Source: Paramecium pentaurelia (taxonomy: Eukaryota; Ciliophora; Oligohymenophorea; Peniculida; Parameciidae). Taken from it: DNA of 64,000 nucleotides. This document shows, piece by piece, positions 25,913 to 37,892 of this stretch. Positions within the stretch are counted from its first letter, which is position 1. Each line of letters opens with the position of its first letter. The translations under genes and the position numbers were made by a program. Location of the stretch: NCBI GenBank assembly GCA_905183005.1, contig CAJJDO010000016.1, forward strand, positions 379,949-443,948. The letters are read 5' to 3'. The notes below the pieces were generated by a model. It did not search any database and had not been told where the DNA came from. It saw nothing but the letters and a program-made list of their open reading frames with translations.

Positions 25913-27013
25913 TCATTTGTATTAGTATTTAGACTTTCCACCAAATTAATTAAAGAGATTATCTAATTTTTACTATGAATTATTAGTAAGCATATAATCA
26001 TTGGCTAAAGTTTAATCTCTAGTTGTAACAGGTTAATATTTGCTTAGAAATTCTTGTTTTTTTGGAGCTTATATCATTGAATCTAATTAGATTCCTTTAT
26101 TTACAGTTGAATTCTTGCTCAAAGTATTGACTAATATAAATATTTCTATATATTACTTGTATCCATTTATTTTTATTTTTTTTACTGATTTTCAGTATTA
26201 ATAGCTAATCTAGATTCAATTGTATTTAGCATTATTTTACTATCAGAATATTATTATAATCTTTTGATTTGTTGATCAATTCCATTATTTAATATATCAA
26301 AATGAGTTTTTCTTTATTATTATAATGAATATTATGTAGATTTCTGCAATAAATCCAATTATTTTTCATTATCAATATATTTCTTTCTTATTTTTTAATA
26401 TTCATTCTATACTGATTCACTATCATTAGACTTATGTATTTAAGTAACTGATGTATCTGATATACTTGTTTTACTTTAAATTATAAATTATAATTTATAC
26501 ATTATTTTTCCATTCCAGTCAATTGGTATTTCTTCTTATCTCTTATTTAATTCTTTTTCATATTAGAGTAACTATTTGACAAATCCATCATTAGGGTAAA
26601 CCTACCATCTTTTCCTTTGTAATTATTACAAGGCTTATTTAGAAGTTATATTATGTTTTTTCATCAAATAAGCAGCAATAATTGAAGCACTTCTGGAAAT
26701 ACCAGCCATGCAATGAACTAATACATTTCCTGATAACCTAGTCTTTTCAATAAATTAAAAAGATGGATTAAAATATCGATAAATATTCTCATTCTCACAA
26801 TCGTCCAAAATGAAATGTTCATAATGTTTCATCTATGAACTAACAGCATATGATATTTTAGAAACACAAACTGATAAAATAGATGTTATTCTATGTTTTT
26901 TAAGTAGACTAATGTCATCTTATTTATTATGTCTTGTTACTTGCACTTTCTATATTTCCCAAAAAAAGAGAACCCATATTACCGCAATCAATAATGCATG
27001 TAATATCCTCCAT
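25913..27013 (-). CDS. Dual-specificity protein phosphatase with long C-terminus
   Basis: 350 residues, three exons (22- and 26-nt introns). The first ~165 residues are a DUSP catalytic domain: MGSLFLGNIESA, an Asp in ILDDCEN as the likely general acid, then the P-loop VHCMAGISRSASI (HCxxGxSRS) with the expected Cys and Arg. The C-terminal half is polar, Gln/Ser/Lys-rich and coiled, with no domain. It should act on phosphotyrosine and phosphoserine/threonine substrates such as MAP kinases. It converges on the CDPK gene, with 28 bp between stops. Confidence 0.9.
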
Positions 27014-27150
27014 TATTCTACCTTAATTCTACATTTATTTCCGTTTTTCAGGAGATGATTGATACATTAAATAGTAGTTAACAATAATTAATAAATTCAA
27101 CTAAAAATTAATACTAAAGGTGTTGTATAATTTTGATCAATTATTTTATT

Positions 27151-30100
27151 ATGAATAATTTAATTTAGAAATTATCACATTAAAGCCTTCCTTTCAAGAT
27201 TTCAGATGAATTTGCAACAATTATAATAGCTATTAAATACTTTTAAGTTTTGGCTATAATTCAACCAACTTATGATCGAATTCATGAACCTTCTCTATTG
27301 TTTACTACAAATATCTTAAAATCAATATTAATCATACCATATGCATCTAATTTTACTTTAATACTTTTATGTCTCATCTTATTAGTAATCAAAGAGCTTA
27401 CTCTTGCAACATTTTGTATAATTGAAAACTCAACATCAAAAATAGTTAATAAGTATGGATTGAAACTTATCTTTTATGAAATATTATTCTTTTAATAGAC
27501 AACAGCAATACCAGAATTATATCTTTTAATTGGATTGTTAAATTAAAATAATAAGAAGGTTGCTTTCTAATCATTTAAATTTGCATATGTTGCACCAATT
27601 TGCATCTTTGTAATTATAATTGTTACAATAATTGCATTCTTTAGAGTATACTTTTTAAGAGCTTAAAATATTATTTCAGATACTAAAATATTTCCTAAAT
27701 TTACATATTTCACAATTTTAAGATTCTTTCTTAAAATTTGCATAATAATAATTTCATTTGAATCTTCATATGCTGCAAATTTACTCAAATTATGTTTAGG
27801 TTTTGGAGTTTTTATTGTTTGTCTAATTGAACTGTACATTGAAACAACATTTGAACCTTCTATTAATAGATAATTAACAATTATTATAAGTTGTTTAAAA
27901 TTAACTACATTTGTTTAATTAATTTGTTATTTATTTTCACCTAATAAAGAAGATTAAATGCAATCATTTTATATTTTATTTGGAATTCCTATTATTTTTA
28001 TTATCACAAGAATTATCAATTAAAGAAAAAAATTGGATATATTGATTTATTAATCTTATAAATATCCAATAATCATTTAAATTGAGGAACTTTATGAGTT
28101 TATGTCTAGATTGAATTCTAATAAACCATCAATTGAATTGATTATTTAATAATTTCAAATATATAGCAGACATAGTGAACATTGCAAATCTTGTAATACA
28201 GAATATAATTATTCAATTCCAAAACTTATTTAATGCTTAATTTAAAACAAATTCAGAAAAAACAAAAAGTCTAAAGATTCTGAAAATTTGATGATATTAT
28301 ATGTTAATTTTTTATCAAACACAATGCATCAACCTTTAGTGGCATATGTTGAAGTTAAGAAATTTGAATTTAGAAAAAAACGCTTCTCAATTTATTACAA
28401 ATTTATAAGAAATTAATTTGCATTGAAATTAAAGGAAAAAATAGAAGACAAACAATCTCATTCAACTGTGAAGTCTAATTTAACCTTTTCTCAATAAATA
28501 GAAATTAAAGAAATTATTTAAAGTTTCCATTTAGAAGATGAATATCTAAAAAAATATATATTACTTTTAAATTAAAAAATAAAGATTTGGTAATTGTAAA
28601 TAAAAGGTGTTGAGAATATAGGTGAACTAATTTAAGTTGTGAGCCATTATGGATAAATGTTATAAAAAGTAATGGATCAATTTTTTTAAGATTTTCATCA
28701 AAGTTTGAATTTAAAGAAATGTGAATAGAAAAATGCTATCCACTTAAAACTTATGTCAATATTATATTCTTTGATATTGAACAACACAGAATAAGCATAA
28801 GTATATGAATAATAAATTGTTACTATTTGTGCAAATGAAAGTAATCTTCCTCTTGATACAATATGTAATGCTAGTCTCTTAGATGATAAAGTATGTTTAT
28901 TAACTATAAGTATGGTGAAAAATAAAGGAAAGATTTTGAATGCAAATAAAAAACAATTAGCTAAACATTTTGGTTTTTCATGTGATGATTACCATTTAAT
29001 ATCACATATAAATGATTTAATGCCTCCATTTTTAATTGATGTCCATAATCATTTATTAGAACTTTATTTAGAGAGTGCATAATCATAACTTTTTAGACAA
29101 TTTATTTAAATTACTACAGTTTAATAGGATGGTTTACTCCAAGCTAAATAGTTGAAATTAGACAACAATTTTAGTTATGAAGATGATTATGTAATTACAG
29201 GATGTATTTCAAAAGTAAAGGAGGGGTCTGAATTCATTATATTTGATTCTAGTGGTAAAATTTTGAGTGCTACTGAATCTATATATCATATAATGATTTA
29301 AGGTATAGATTAAGAGGCCACTCATGCAATTCAAACATTAAATTAATGTTACATTTTTTTCTTTTTTCCTGAAATTTTAAAGATTTTTGCACATCATAAA
29401 ATAACAAATAAAAGTTATCATAATCTTGAAATTGAAGATTAAACTACATTGATAACAAGATTTAATATATCGGATTTCATCATTAAATATTAAAAACTGT
29501 ATAGTTCAACTTCTCCTTATAAATATTTATAATTCGAACATAGAGGTAGTTAACATTTTTAGAAATCAAAGACAAGTGGTATTTAATCAGAATGTTAAAG
29601 TTCATTTAATAAAACTATACCAAAAGCAACATCAAAGCCAGAATTATAAATTTTAACTATAACCTATTAAAAATAAATAGAAGACATTATGAAAAAAATA
29701 AATGAAGGTGGTGAAGCTACATATTCAATAAAATTTATACTCACTTACAAAGTAGTAGGTCCAGAATCTTTACATAAATCATTTTTTCTTATGGAAATAA
29801 TTGATTTTAGAAGTAAGGAATAATTGTTATCAAAAAGAAGAAAAGTTAGTGTAATGAAATTACATTAAAATTATATCCCAAATACATCATCTAGATTTAA
29901 ATTAGATTCATTTCGTGATGACTCTAAAAGATTAGATTAATCATCTGAATAATTTATACAATCTTTTGCATAAATTCATCATCAAGATGATCTATTAGAT
30001 CATGATCATTATTCTTATAAATAAAAAGATTTTAGTGTAGATGAAAACTAATAATCAGAAGGATCTAAAACATCTCTTGATTCATCAAAATCAAATACTA

Positions 30101-32007
30101 ATAAAGAATGTCATATCTTTATTAATTCTAAAAAAATAATAAAACCATTAAAAGTTGTAATTGCTTTAAGTTCATTAATTATGATAGTTAAATTAATTTA
30201 TTTGATTGCAAGTTTAATAATCATCTAAGATAGTACCAATTAAATTGTATAAAGTAATAAAAATATTAATGCTCCTCTTATTTTTAATAGATAATTTTTT
30301 CAATTCTTTTCACTTTAATGGATACTTCTCTTATAAAAATTATAAATTATTGATTGTAGCACTTATCTTCTAAATTAAACTGATTATAAGTTAACAAATA
30401 TCTCAGAATCTACTTTCTAAGAATTAAATAAATTATATTCCTCTTTTATTGAAGTTGAAGACTCTGGTCTATTAGAAAATATTAATTATAGATCTGTTGG
30501 AGAAGATAGGCAAATTGTAGGATATACTTACTTTATATTAAATTTAGAAAGGACAATAAAAGAGTTATTTTATTTTAATAAAGACTTTTAAATTGAATAT
30601 CATCATATTACTACTTTAATGACCTTAAGGATTAATTTATATAATGTATATTATATGAGCAAAACATTAATATCATCTTATGAAGAATTATATGGTAACA
30701 CTTTAGATAATTAAAGTTTAAAAATTGTTGTAATAACATTTACCATCATTATTGTACTTCTCTTTAAAATAATAATATAGTTTTTCTTTTGGAAATAATG
30801 TTCAATATATTAAAGATAACTTATTTTTATGATAGGAAGATTAAAAGAAAAAGAAGCTAGACAATAAATATTGAAATCATAGCAAATAAAAGAAATTTTA
30901 GAAAATAAAGAAAATATCTTTAATTGGAGATAAATAAATTATTCATCCTATGATTTTAATAATAATTAAAATAATGATATACGATCTTAAAGAGGATCTT
31001 AGTAAACAACTAAAATATAAAATAGATAACCAATTGTTTTAAATACAAGAATTTAAGACACATCTATGAATAGAAAAATAATAATATTAATTCTATTTTT
31101 AACATATATCACATTTATAGTTTACATTATTTGTGGATATATTTTATTTAGAAAAGAAATCTAATAAATGATCCCTTTTTAAAAAATGACTTTATAATTT
31201 ATCACTTTTTCAACTAACTTAGATGCAATGATTGGATCTGGTATGATAATTAAATCATTGCCTTCTATTTATGATAAATTAACTCAATAAAGCATAATTA
31301 CTTAAGAAATGATTGAGAAACTATAAGATGCAAATAATTAATTATTTTAATTATTTGAAGAAAGTGAAGTGAATTTTGATGCAAACTTAATTAGTATTTT
31401 TGAATAAATTACTCTTTCAAAATAAATTAGTGATGCTGATAAAAATACTTTAGAGAGCATATATAAATATGATATCTGTTTAAAATTATTAGATGATGTA
31501 CCATTTTGTAAATACCCTGAGGTAAATTAAACTTTTATTAATTTATACTCAAATCCAAATTAAGTAGATGATATTTCTAACTTCTATGAAAATGGTATAA
31601 AGGGAATTGCTAGTTAAATAAGTTCAATAATTAAATAATATTTTGATTATGAAATAAGTTAATAAAGGTATTTGTTTGATGTAGTTGGTAATGAATAGTT
31701 TATGAATTCTAAAGAATTTAACACAGCCTTTTTGTAACACTTTCTATTCACAACAAAGACAATTGATATTTTTATAAATATTATCCAATATAGCAACTAA
31801 CACTTTGCTGAAGATAATTTAATTACAATATAATTGTATTATTGCATAACTGGATCAATAATAATTTTATTGTATATGATAGTTTACACAAAATGGATTT
31901 AGATAAATTATTTTTAATTTAGATTCTTAAAGTTTGGATTATCCCTTTTACCGTCAACCATTTAGAATGACCCTTACATTATGAATTCTATTAAATAACT
32001 TAGTTGA
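27151..32007 (+). CDS. Giant multi-pass membrane protein with PAS-like region (copy A)
   Basis: 1,618 residues in one uninterrupted exon, unusual next to intron-rich neighbours. Residues ~40-300 contain several membrane helices. A cytoplasmic part with a HCKSCNTEY Cys/His cluster (near 350) and helical repeats follows. At ~676 lies a PAS-like segment, EDDYVITGCISK then FIIFDSSGKILSAT. More membrane helices are at about 1003, 1049, 1190, 1307 and 1560. The plan resembles the TmcB/TmcC (tiny macrocysts) family of PAS-containing membrane proteins that is expanded in ciliates. Two homologs are in this window. It is probably an environmental sensor or channel-like protein, but that is inference. 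Confidence 0.8.
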
Positions 32008-32289
32008 TTTTATTAAAATTGAATTCTTTTTGAAATAATGATTCTTTAATCTGAAAATATTATTAATAATAATTAGATTATTTTGATAGTACATATCTAA
32101 ATACCTAGATATTAATAAGTATTTATCAAAACAAAGTTTAAAGATCTCACTTCTCTTTCTTAAACTCCTAAATCATGTTTACTATAACAAAAGAAAAACA
32201 TAATATATCAATTTATTAAATAATTATGAAAATATTTTGATAAGTTTATGCACCAATAATCATTATAATGAATATATACTATAAACTCA

Positions 32290-33397
32290 TCATTTTTTAC
32301 CAGCAGCTTCTTTTGCAGCTGCTTCTTTTGCTTCTTTTGCAGCAGCTACCTCTTTTTATAATTCTTGATTTGCTTGTTTAACTTTCTTTTTAAGAGACTT
32401 TTCCTTTCTCTTTTTTTATTTCTTCTCTACTGTTACTGTTTTCTTTTAATATAACATTTCTCCTTCTAATGTTTCCTCACCTTCATCATCTGGTTTTCTA
32501 TAGATCAATAAATCATCATCTTTCTTTGATCTTTAGAATTCAGCTTCTTCAAAGAATTTCTAATTAAGATAATAATGATATTCTTACATCATCTTCATCT
32601 CTAGCCAAAGTTACAACATTCCAATGGATTAGTTTTTTGTATCTTTCATGCAATAATATACCTTATGGGAAAGTATTTTATAAATCTCCTAATTTATATG
32701 GTCTATATGTTTTAATATTCTTAGCATCAACAAAGAATTTTGTAGGATAAGTAGCATTATATGAATTTATCCAAACTCCTTCAATATGTACATCATAATC
32801 AGTTCCCCTAACTAATGCTGGATTTGAGTTATTGGGCAATATAGCAATTGGTATGTACAATAAATTTGGTCTGCCTACTATGTATCTTCTCAAAGTTACT
32901 TTGAAAGGCCAACCACTTTCTATCAATTAAACTTATCATTGTTACTAGGATCTTTAATGATTTCACCCAAAGTACAACGAATATCACCATCATGTCCAGG
33001 TACTCTGATATAAATTGGAGCAACATTTGCACAAATCCTTCTCTTAACTGCTGCCACTTAATAGTAATCTAAAACTATATCAATATCCTCAAATTCATCT
33101 CTTCCTTCAATCACAACTGCCACTTCATGTTTTTTCCATAGACCTATCACATGATCATCTAATGATCTAACTCTCTTAGCAGGTAAGACCACCTAAAAAT
33201 ATTTTAATGATGATAACTTTTTTAAAGTCTAATAAAAATTTGTCTGTATATGCTTTCTTAAAACCTTTGACCATCTGATCTAAAAGTACATCATCAATAT
33301 GTTTATTAGCTTATGGACCTCTACTTGATGTAAAAATAGGAATATTATATTAGGCTTTGGAACAAAATGCTCTAAATATTCTAAACCCCAAAAACAT
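32290..33397 (-). CDS. Probable mitochondrial ribosomal protein, bL25-like
   Basis: 342 residues, four exons (25-, 26- and 28-nt introns). The N-terminus MFLGFRIFRAFCSK is a plausible mitochondrial targeting peptide. The core is beta-rich: RRICANVAPIYIRVPGHDGD, IRCTLGEIIKDPKSG and WPFKVTLRRYIVGRPNLLYI, with a later VHIEGVWINSYNA strand. This suggests a bL25/TL5-type RNA-binding protein. The C-terminus is a charged helix ending in Ala/Lys repeats (AAAKEAKEAAAKEAA). The mitochondrial location is fairly well supported by the leader. The bL25 assignment is tentative and rests on general strand pattern, not on a diagnostic motif. Confidence 0.6.
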
Positions 33398-33408
33398 TTA
33401 ATTTAATT

Positions 33409-34176
33409 ATGAGTTTAGAAAATTGAATATTTATGTGCATATTTAAAAGTATTTATAAATATCAAACTAGTTAAAGTTCCAGGTTATAGAGAGAAAGTAG
33501 GTAGTCAAATATATTATAGAATTTTGTTGTAATTTACATAGTTGAACAATTTAAGCAATCTGATCTTGAATTCACTTATAGTAATTTTATAGCCTAATTC
33601 AAAACTATGAGACTTGAATGCCCTAATTTTCCATAATCACCTGGTTAACAAATACCAGATTTTTGATAGCAAAGAGGGAATATGTCTATGTATATGAAAT
33701 TGCAAAACAAGGAAAGAAAGGAACTCAATTCAAATAAATTTCTTTAAGACACTCAAAAATAAAATTATTCAATTTTCAATAAGTACAAAAGAAATATATG
33801 CAAATTATTGAAAGTGTGTGGTTAATTAAGAATTAAAAAACATGAAATATCATTACTTATAAAATGCTCATGATAAGGAATTAACACAATTTACTTATTG
33901 AATTCTTTAGGCTTACTTGTGACAAGTAGTAAGAATAATTCAGTAGAATTCTGGTAATATAAATTATTTCCACATATTTTATTGAATGCAGATATGATTC
34001 CTTACAGAAAAGAATCCATCTCTAATTAAAAGGTTTAAATAAGATAATAAGGAAGGGTACAAATTAAATAAATCTAATAAATACAATTTTAAATGAAATC
34101 TGAATCATAATAGTTTCTTTATTTTGCATACATATATTTATTCAATTGTATATCTATTAGACTTGATTTTAAATGA
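33409..34176 (+). pseudogene. Decayed PROPPIN (Atg18/WIPI-type) beta-propeller gene
   Basis: Fragments in all three frames line up in the order expected of a PROPPIN: MSLEN start then an in-frame TGA, LECPNFPQS and IFDSKEGICL (the P-x-FP...WD turn), REYVYVYEIAKQGKK (the R-x...VYVYD strand), NAHDKELTQ, then SLGLLVTSSKNNSVEFW and a YRKES segment where the FRRG lipid-binding motif should be. The frame changes have no GT...AG intron that repairs them, and TGAs interrupt each frame. The FRRG motif is lost. This reads as a gene inactivated by indels and stops, perhaps a leftover duplicate. It lies just 11 bp from the start of the bL25-like gene. Confidence 0.65.
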
Positions 34177-34257
34177 GTATAATAAGTTTTGAATTTTTAA
34201 AAATTAATTTATCCATCAACAACATTCTTATTTACTATAATTTTTTTGAACATAAAT

Positions 34258-34989
34258 ATGAATATTTAATAAGCAAAAAATTAAATTTAATAAAAAATAG
34301 CTGAGTACTTGAATGAGACTTCACTAAAAACTATTAAGGATTACTAGGAGGCTAAGAAAAATAAAAAATAATCTGATCCAATCATCTAAATAAAGAAATA
34401 AACTCCAGAAAGTTTTTCATTACCATAATAAGATGAAGTAGTAATTAATTTAGACGAATTCAAATTTGAACCTCAAATAAAATAAAAGAGCTGGCAAACT
34501 CAATTGTTGGAAGCCTAATAACAATAATAGCCAATTTATCATTAAATTTATGGTTACTGCTAAGAATAGTTTAAATTTGATTCAATTATGGAAAGATTAT
34601 AACTTTTAAGAAAATCTCTATTTAAAAAGAAAATGCCTAATGGTGATATCCAAAAAATAGAAGAATTCATTCCATTTTATACTCTTAGAAGAATGGCTAT
34701 GCAATTACCAGCAGATGCCTCTGAAATGAATACTATGTTATAAGATCACTTTGTAACAGAGGCTTTCTTAAAAGAAATAAGATACTTTTTAAAATAAGTA
34801 TTAATTATTAATTAAACTTAGTAAAACATAGACAAGAGTTTAATATTTTATCATCCAAAAATGTATGAATAAAGTGATGATTAATTAGAATAATTGTTAG
34901 CTGAATTTGTTGAATTAGATAAATAAAGATCGAGTGGTTTAGAAGAAGAAATCAAAGTCCTTATTCCTTCATAATAATTTAAAATATGA
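34258..34989 (+). CDS. Unknown helical protein
   Basis: 235 residues, two exons (24-nt intron). The N-terminal ~100 residues are polar and Gln/Lys-rich. The middle has a conserved-looking stretch EEFIPFYTLRRMAMQLPADA followed by HFVTEAFLKEIRYFL, and the C-terminus is acidic and Gln-rich. No domain recognised. Clean start, regular intron and ordinary composition support a real gene. It converges on the HTH gene at 35014, with 24 bp between stops. Confidence 0.65.
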
Positions 34990-35013
34990 TTTTAAATATA
35001 ATTAATAATAGTT

Positions 35014-35397
35014 TCATTCTTATTTAAATTAATTATTAATTTATTTATAAATTGTCAGCGTCTACTGCAATTAATTGTTTCTAGTCTTAATATCTTCTAT
35101 TTATTTCAAAAGATTCTAACATAATAGTGTATTATCATCTAACATTACAGTTTATTGTTTTATTTATGAACTAAAATCGACTTAAGATAATTAATTTTCT
35201 TTAAGTTTTCCTATACGTCCCTCATGTTTAAATAGTTTTAGAATTACTTTTGCTGAAGAGAATTTAATATTATTCTTCTTTGCAGCTTCTTTTATTGATA
35301 ATCCTTCAACTAAAATATCCACTAGGAGTGATATTCTCTAGTCAGTATTAATACATTAATATTTCCTATTCATAAGACCAACGTTATTTTAATTCAT
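35014..35397 (-). CDS. Small helix-turn-helix protein with coiled-coil tail
   Basis: 127 residues, one exon. Residues ~20-70 (RISLLVDILVEGLSIKEAAK, then NNIKFSSAKVILKLFKHEGR) form an HTH of the kind found in transposase and homeodomain-like DNA-binding domains: an 'eGxsikeAA' helix, a turn, and an 'xSsakvilk' recognition helix ending in G-R-I. The C-terminal 55 residues are a Gln-rich coiled coil. Ciliates have many small proteins with this layout. It may be a transcription regulator or a domesticated transposase fragment. No catalytic domain is present. Confidence 0.7.
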
Positions 35398-36233
35398 TAT
35401 TTTAAATATTATGATTATTTTAAGTGTGATTCACCCTATTATATCATTTTATTTATTGGGGGATTCATTAATTCTTTACTTTATTTTTAATGATATATGT
35501 AAGGTAATACTAAGATTTGTAAATATAAATATTGATTTAAAAAATGATAATATATCCAAATTGTTGAAGGATTCTTTTTCCTATAGTTATTAATCTTTTC
35601 AAACCAAAATATCATTAAAAAATTCAACATTAAATGTTTAACATGGATAATTGCTAAATTGGACTACTTGATGATTTTACTAATATATAATAAAATTAAT
35701 AGTTACAGAAATCTAAATTAAGGAATGAGGTTGATCATTCTGTATTCAATTTTTCATTAAACTTATTTTAACCATCTTTACTACATTAATAATAATTAAC
35801 TCAGTATAATATACTTTTTTACAAAAAATCCAATCCTTTATATCTTAAAATGTTTTAAATCTCTCCCTTTATTAAGAAAGAGAGCATTCAAAAATAGATA
35901 AATAAAGTATATTGTTCTAGAAAAATGAGATTTCGAACAAATCCTAATTTGTAATTAAAATTAATTAAAATATAAAAATTAATATATCAAATAATAATAA
36001 TTATTAAACTTACATATATTTATCTATTTTAATCACCTTTATTCTAAGTCTTGCTAGTTAAATTTTAAGAAGATTTTCAAAAATAACCTGATAATTAGCA
36101 AAAAATAATATTAGAAATGAGAATTTTTAAATGAATTAATATTATTTGAATTGTTCAATATTTTTCATTAAAAATTAAAGGTCATATGCAATTATGTTTA
36201 GTAATTTTATGAATATAATATAAGATATATTTT
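35398..36233. other. Intergenic, weak short frames only
   Basis: About 830 bp. A + strand frame at 35411-35671 (86 codons) and an overlapping minus frame of ~78 codons ending at the HTH start are both hydrophobic or low in complexity, and neither has a good signature. The rest is A/T-rich with TGA in all frames. I do not call a gene here. It must contain the HTH promoter. Confidence 0.45.
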
Positions 36234-36584
36234 TCATTATGGCTCTTGCTACATGGCATCAGGAGATGGATTTATCATTCTGAATAATTAGTTTACAGGA
36301 ATTTGATTATTTATATCAAAGTATGAATCAGGCTCGAATTCTATTGTTGGTTCTTATGCTACTTGAATTGATCTTCTTGTGTTTTTTGGAGCCTAGTTTA
36401 AGATTTTAAATTTTCAAACTTAATGTATTATCTATGCTTGTTATTATTGTGACCATGTGAACATTTCTTTCTTTTATTGTATTTAATTTTTCTTTTATTC
36501 TTCTTATCTTTTCTTAAAATCCTCATATTCTTAATAATCATCCTCTGGTTTCAAAGTGATAGTTGTTGGTTTGCGTATAATCAT
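36234..36584 (-). CDS. CDC26: APC/C subunit CDC26
   Basis: 107 residues, two exons (27-nt intron). The N-terminus MIIRKPTTITLKPEDDYQEY, then DFKKRQEEQKK, matches CDC26/APC12: M-x-R-R/K-P-T-x-x-x-L-x-x-x-D-x-x-E-F/Y. That segment inserts into the TPR groove of APC6 and stabilises the anaphase-promoting complex. The rest is polar and Gln/Pro-rich, as is usual. The length fits. Its ATG is only 12 bp from the divergent start of the hydrolase gene. Confidence 0.87.
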
Positions 36585-36596
36585 TAAATTTAAATA

Positions 36597-37892
36597 ATGA
36601 AATTTCGATTTTCATCAATGAGTATTGCTTAATTTTAAGACAGATAACGAATAGGATGGAGTAGAACTAGAAAATGGATGTTTTATGCTGGCTTAATTCT
36701 TATTGGAGTGGAAATATAAGGAAACTATTGGAACACTGATATTCTATATACATTCAACTAAACTCCTTAAAATTTGGAAATCATATAAAAATGTCCAACT
36801 TTAAGATAAGTAGGAATTACAATAATATATTTAGGGTGTTTATAAGCCAACAATATATTTATAAACAGCTTTCTTATAGAGTTTATATGGAAGTAAATTT
36901 GATCCAGTGCCATATGTACCAATGACTCGAGTAGAAGTACCTGTAGAAAATGGATTAATTACAATAGATTCTCTGCCTGTTAATTAAAAGTTTCTAAGAT
37001 CTGATAAAAGTGAGAACCCAAAATAAAAAACTTTAATAATATTGCATGGATTGACTGGAGCTAGTGAATGTAATTACATTAGACATACAGTATTACATGC
37101 AAATCGTAAAGGATTTAGAGTTTATTGTATAAATATGAGAGGGTATGCAAATTCAAGAATGATATCTGCATAGACTACTGATTATTCTAAATTAGATGAT
37201 TTATTAGCTGGAGTAAATTATATTAAATCCTAAAACCCAGAATCTCCTCTTTATATGCTAGGGTTTTCTATAGGTTCTTTGTAATTAGTGAAATTTCTAG
37301 CAAAATATAAGGATATTGTAAAAGGTGCTGTAGCAATCAGTTGCCCTTGGGATATTTATACTTTAGCCTAAGAAGTAAAGAAACCCACTAAATTTATTTA
37401 TAATATGGCTATTACAAGAAATTTTATTCGTAATATGAAATGGAATCTAGATGTATATAAAATGTCAGGCATTGATGTAGGTATATTGATTTGATAATTT
37501 TTATAATTTAGATTAGGCTTAGAAATGTTATAGAACTGAAGACTTTGATGAATTAGTGACTAAAAGAGTGTTGGGTTATGAAAACATCTAAGATTTATAT
37601 AAGAAAATAAATTGTGTCAAAGAAATTTAATAGATTGAAGTTCCTACTTTATTTGTATCATCTATGGATGATCCAGTTATATAATATACATTAATTCCAA
37701 AAGATGAAATTCTAAATAACAAAAATGTCATTTTAGCTTTAACAAAAAAGGGAGGTCATATTGAATGGTTTACTGGATTTAAAGCTGTTAGAGTAATGAT
37801 ATTGTAATTTATTTTAGTGGATTAATAAACCAGTTATAGAATTTTTAAATTGTCTAGATAGTGTAAATAATAAAAATATTAGTCATTATTGA
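36597..37892 (+). CDS. Alpha/beta hydrolase, ABHD1/3 (EMB8)-like
   Basis: 404 residues, four exons (25-, 31- and 25-nt introns). A hydrophobic N-terminal segment near 30-45 could anchor it in a membrane. The fold motifs are ILHGLTGASEC (oxyanion HG), LGFSIGSLQLVKFL (nucleophile Ser in G-x-S-x-G), VSSMDDPVI (catalytic Asp) and TKKGGHIEWF (catalytic His). This set and NYIRHTVLHANRKGFRVY match the ABHD1/ABHD3/EMB8 lipase-like family, membrane-associated (phospho)lipid hydrolases. It overlaps the convergent gene at 37883 by 10 bp. Confidence 0.88.

Noticed and set aside
35411..35671. 86-codon + strand ORF
   Set aside because: Hydrophobic, low-complexity product; the opposite strand has an equally long frame; no signature supports either.
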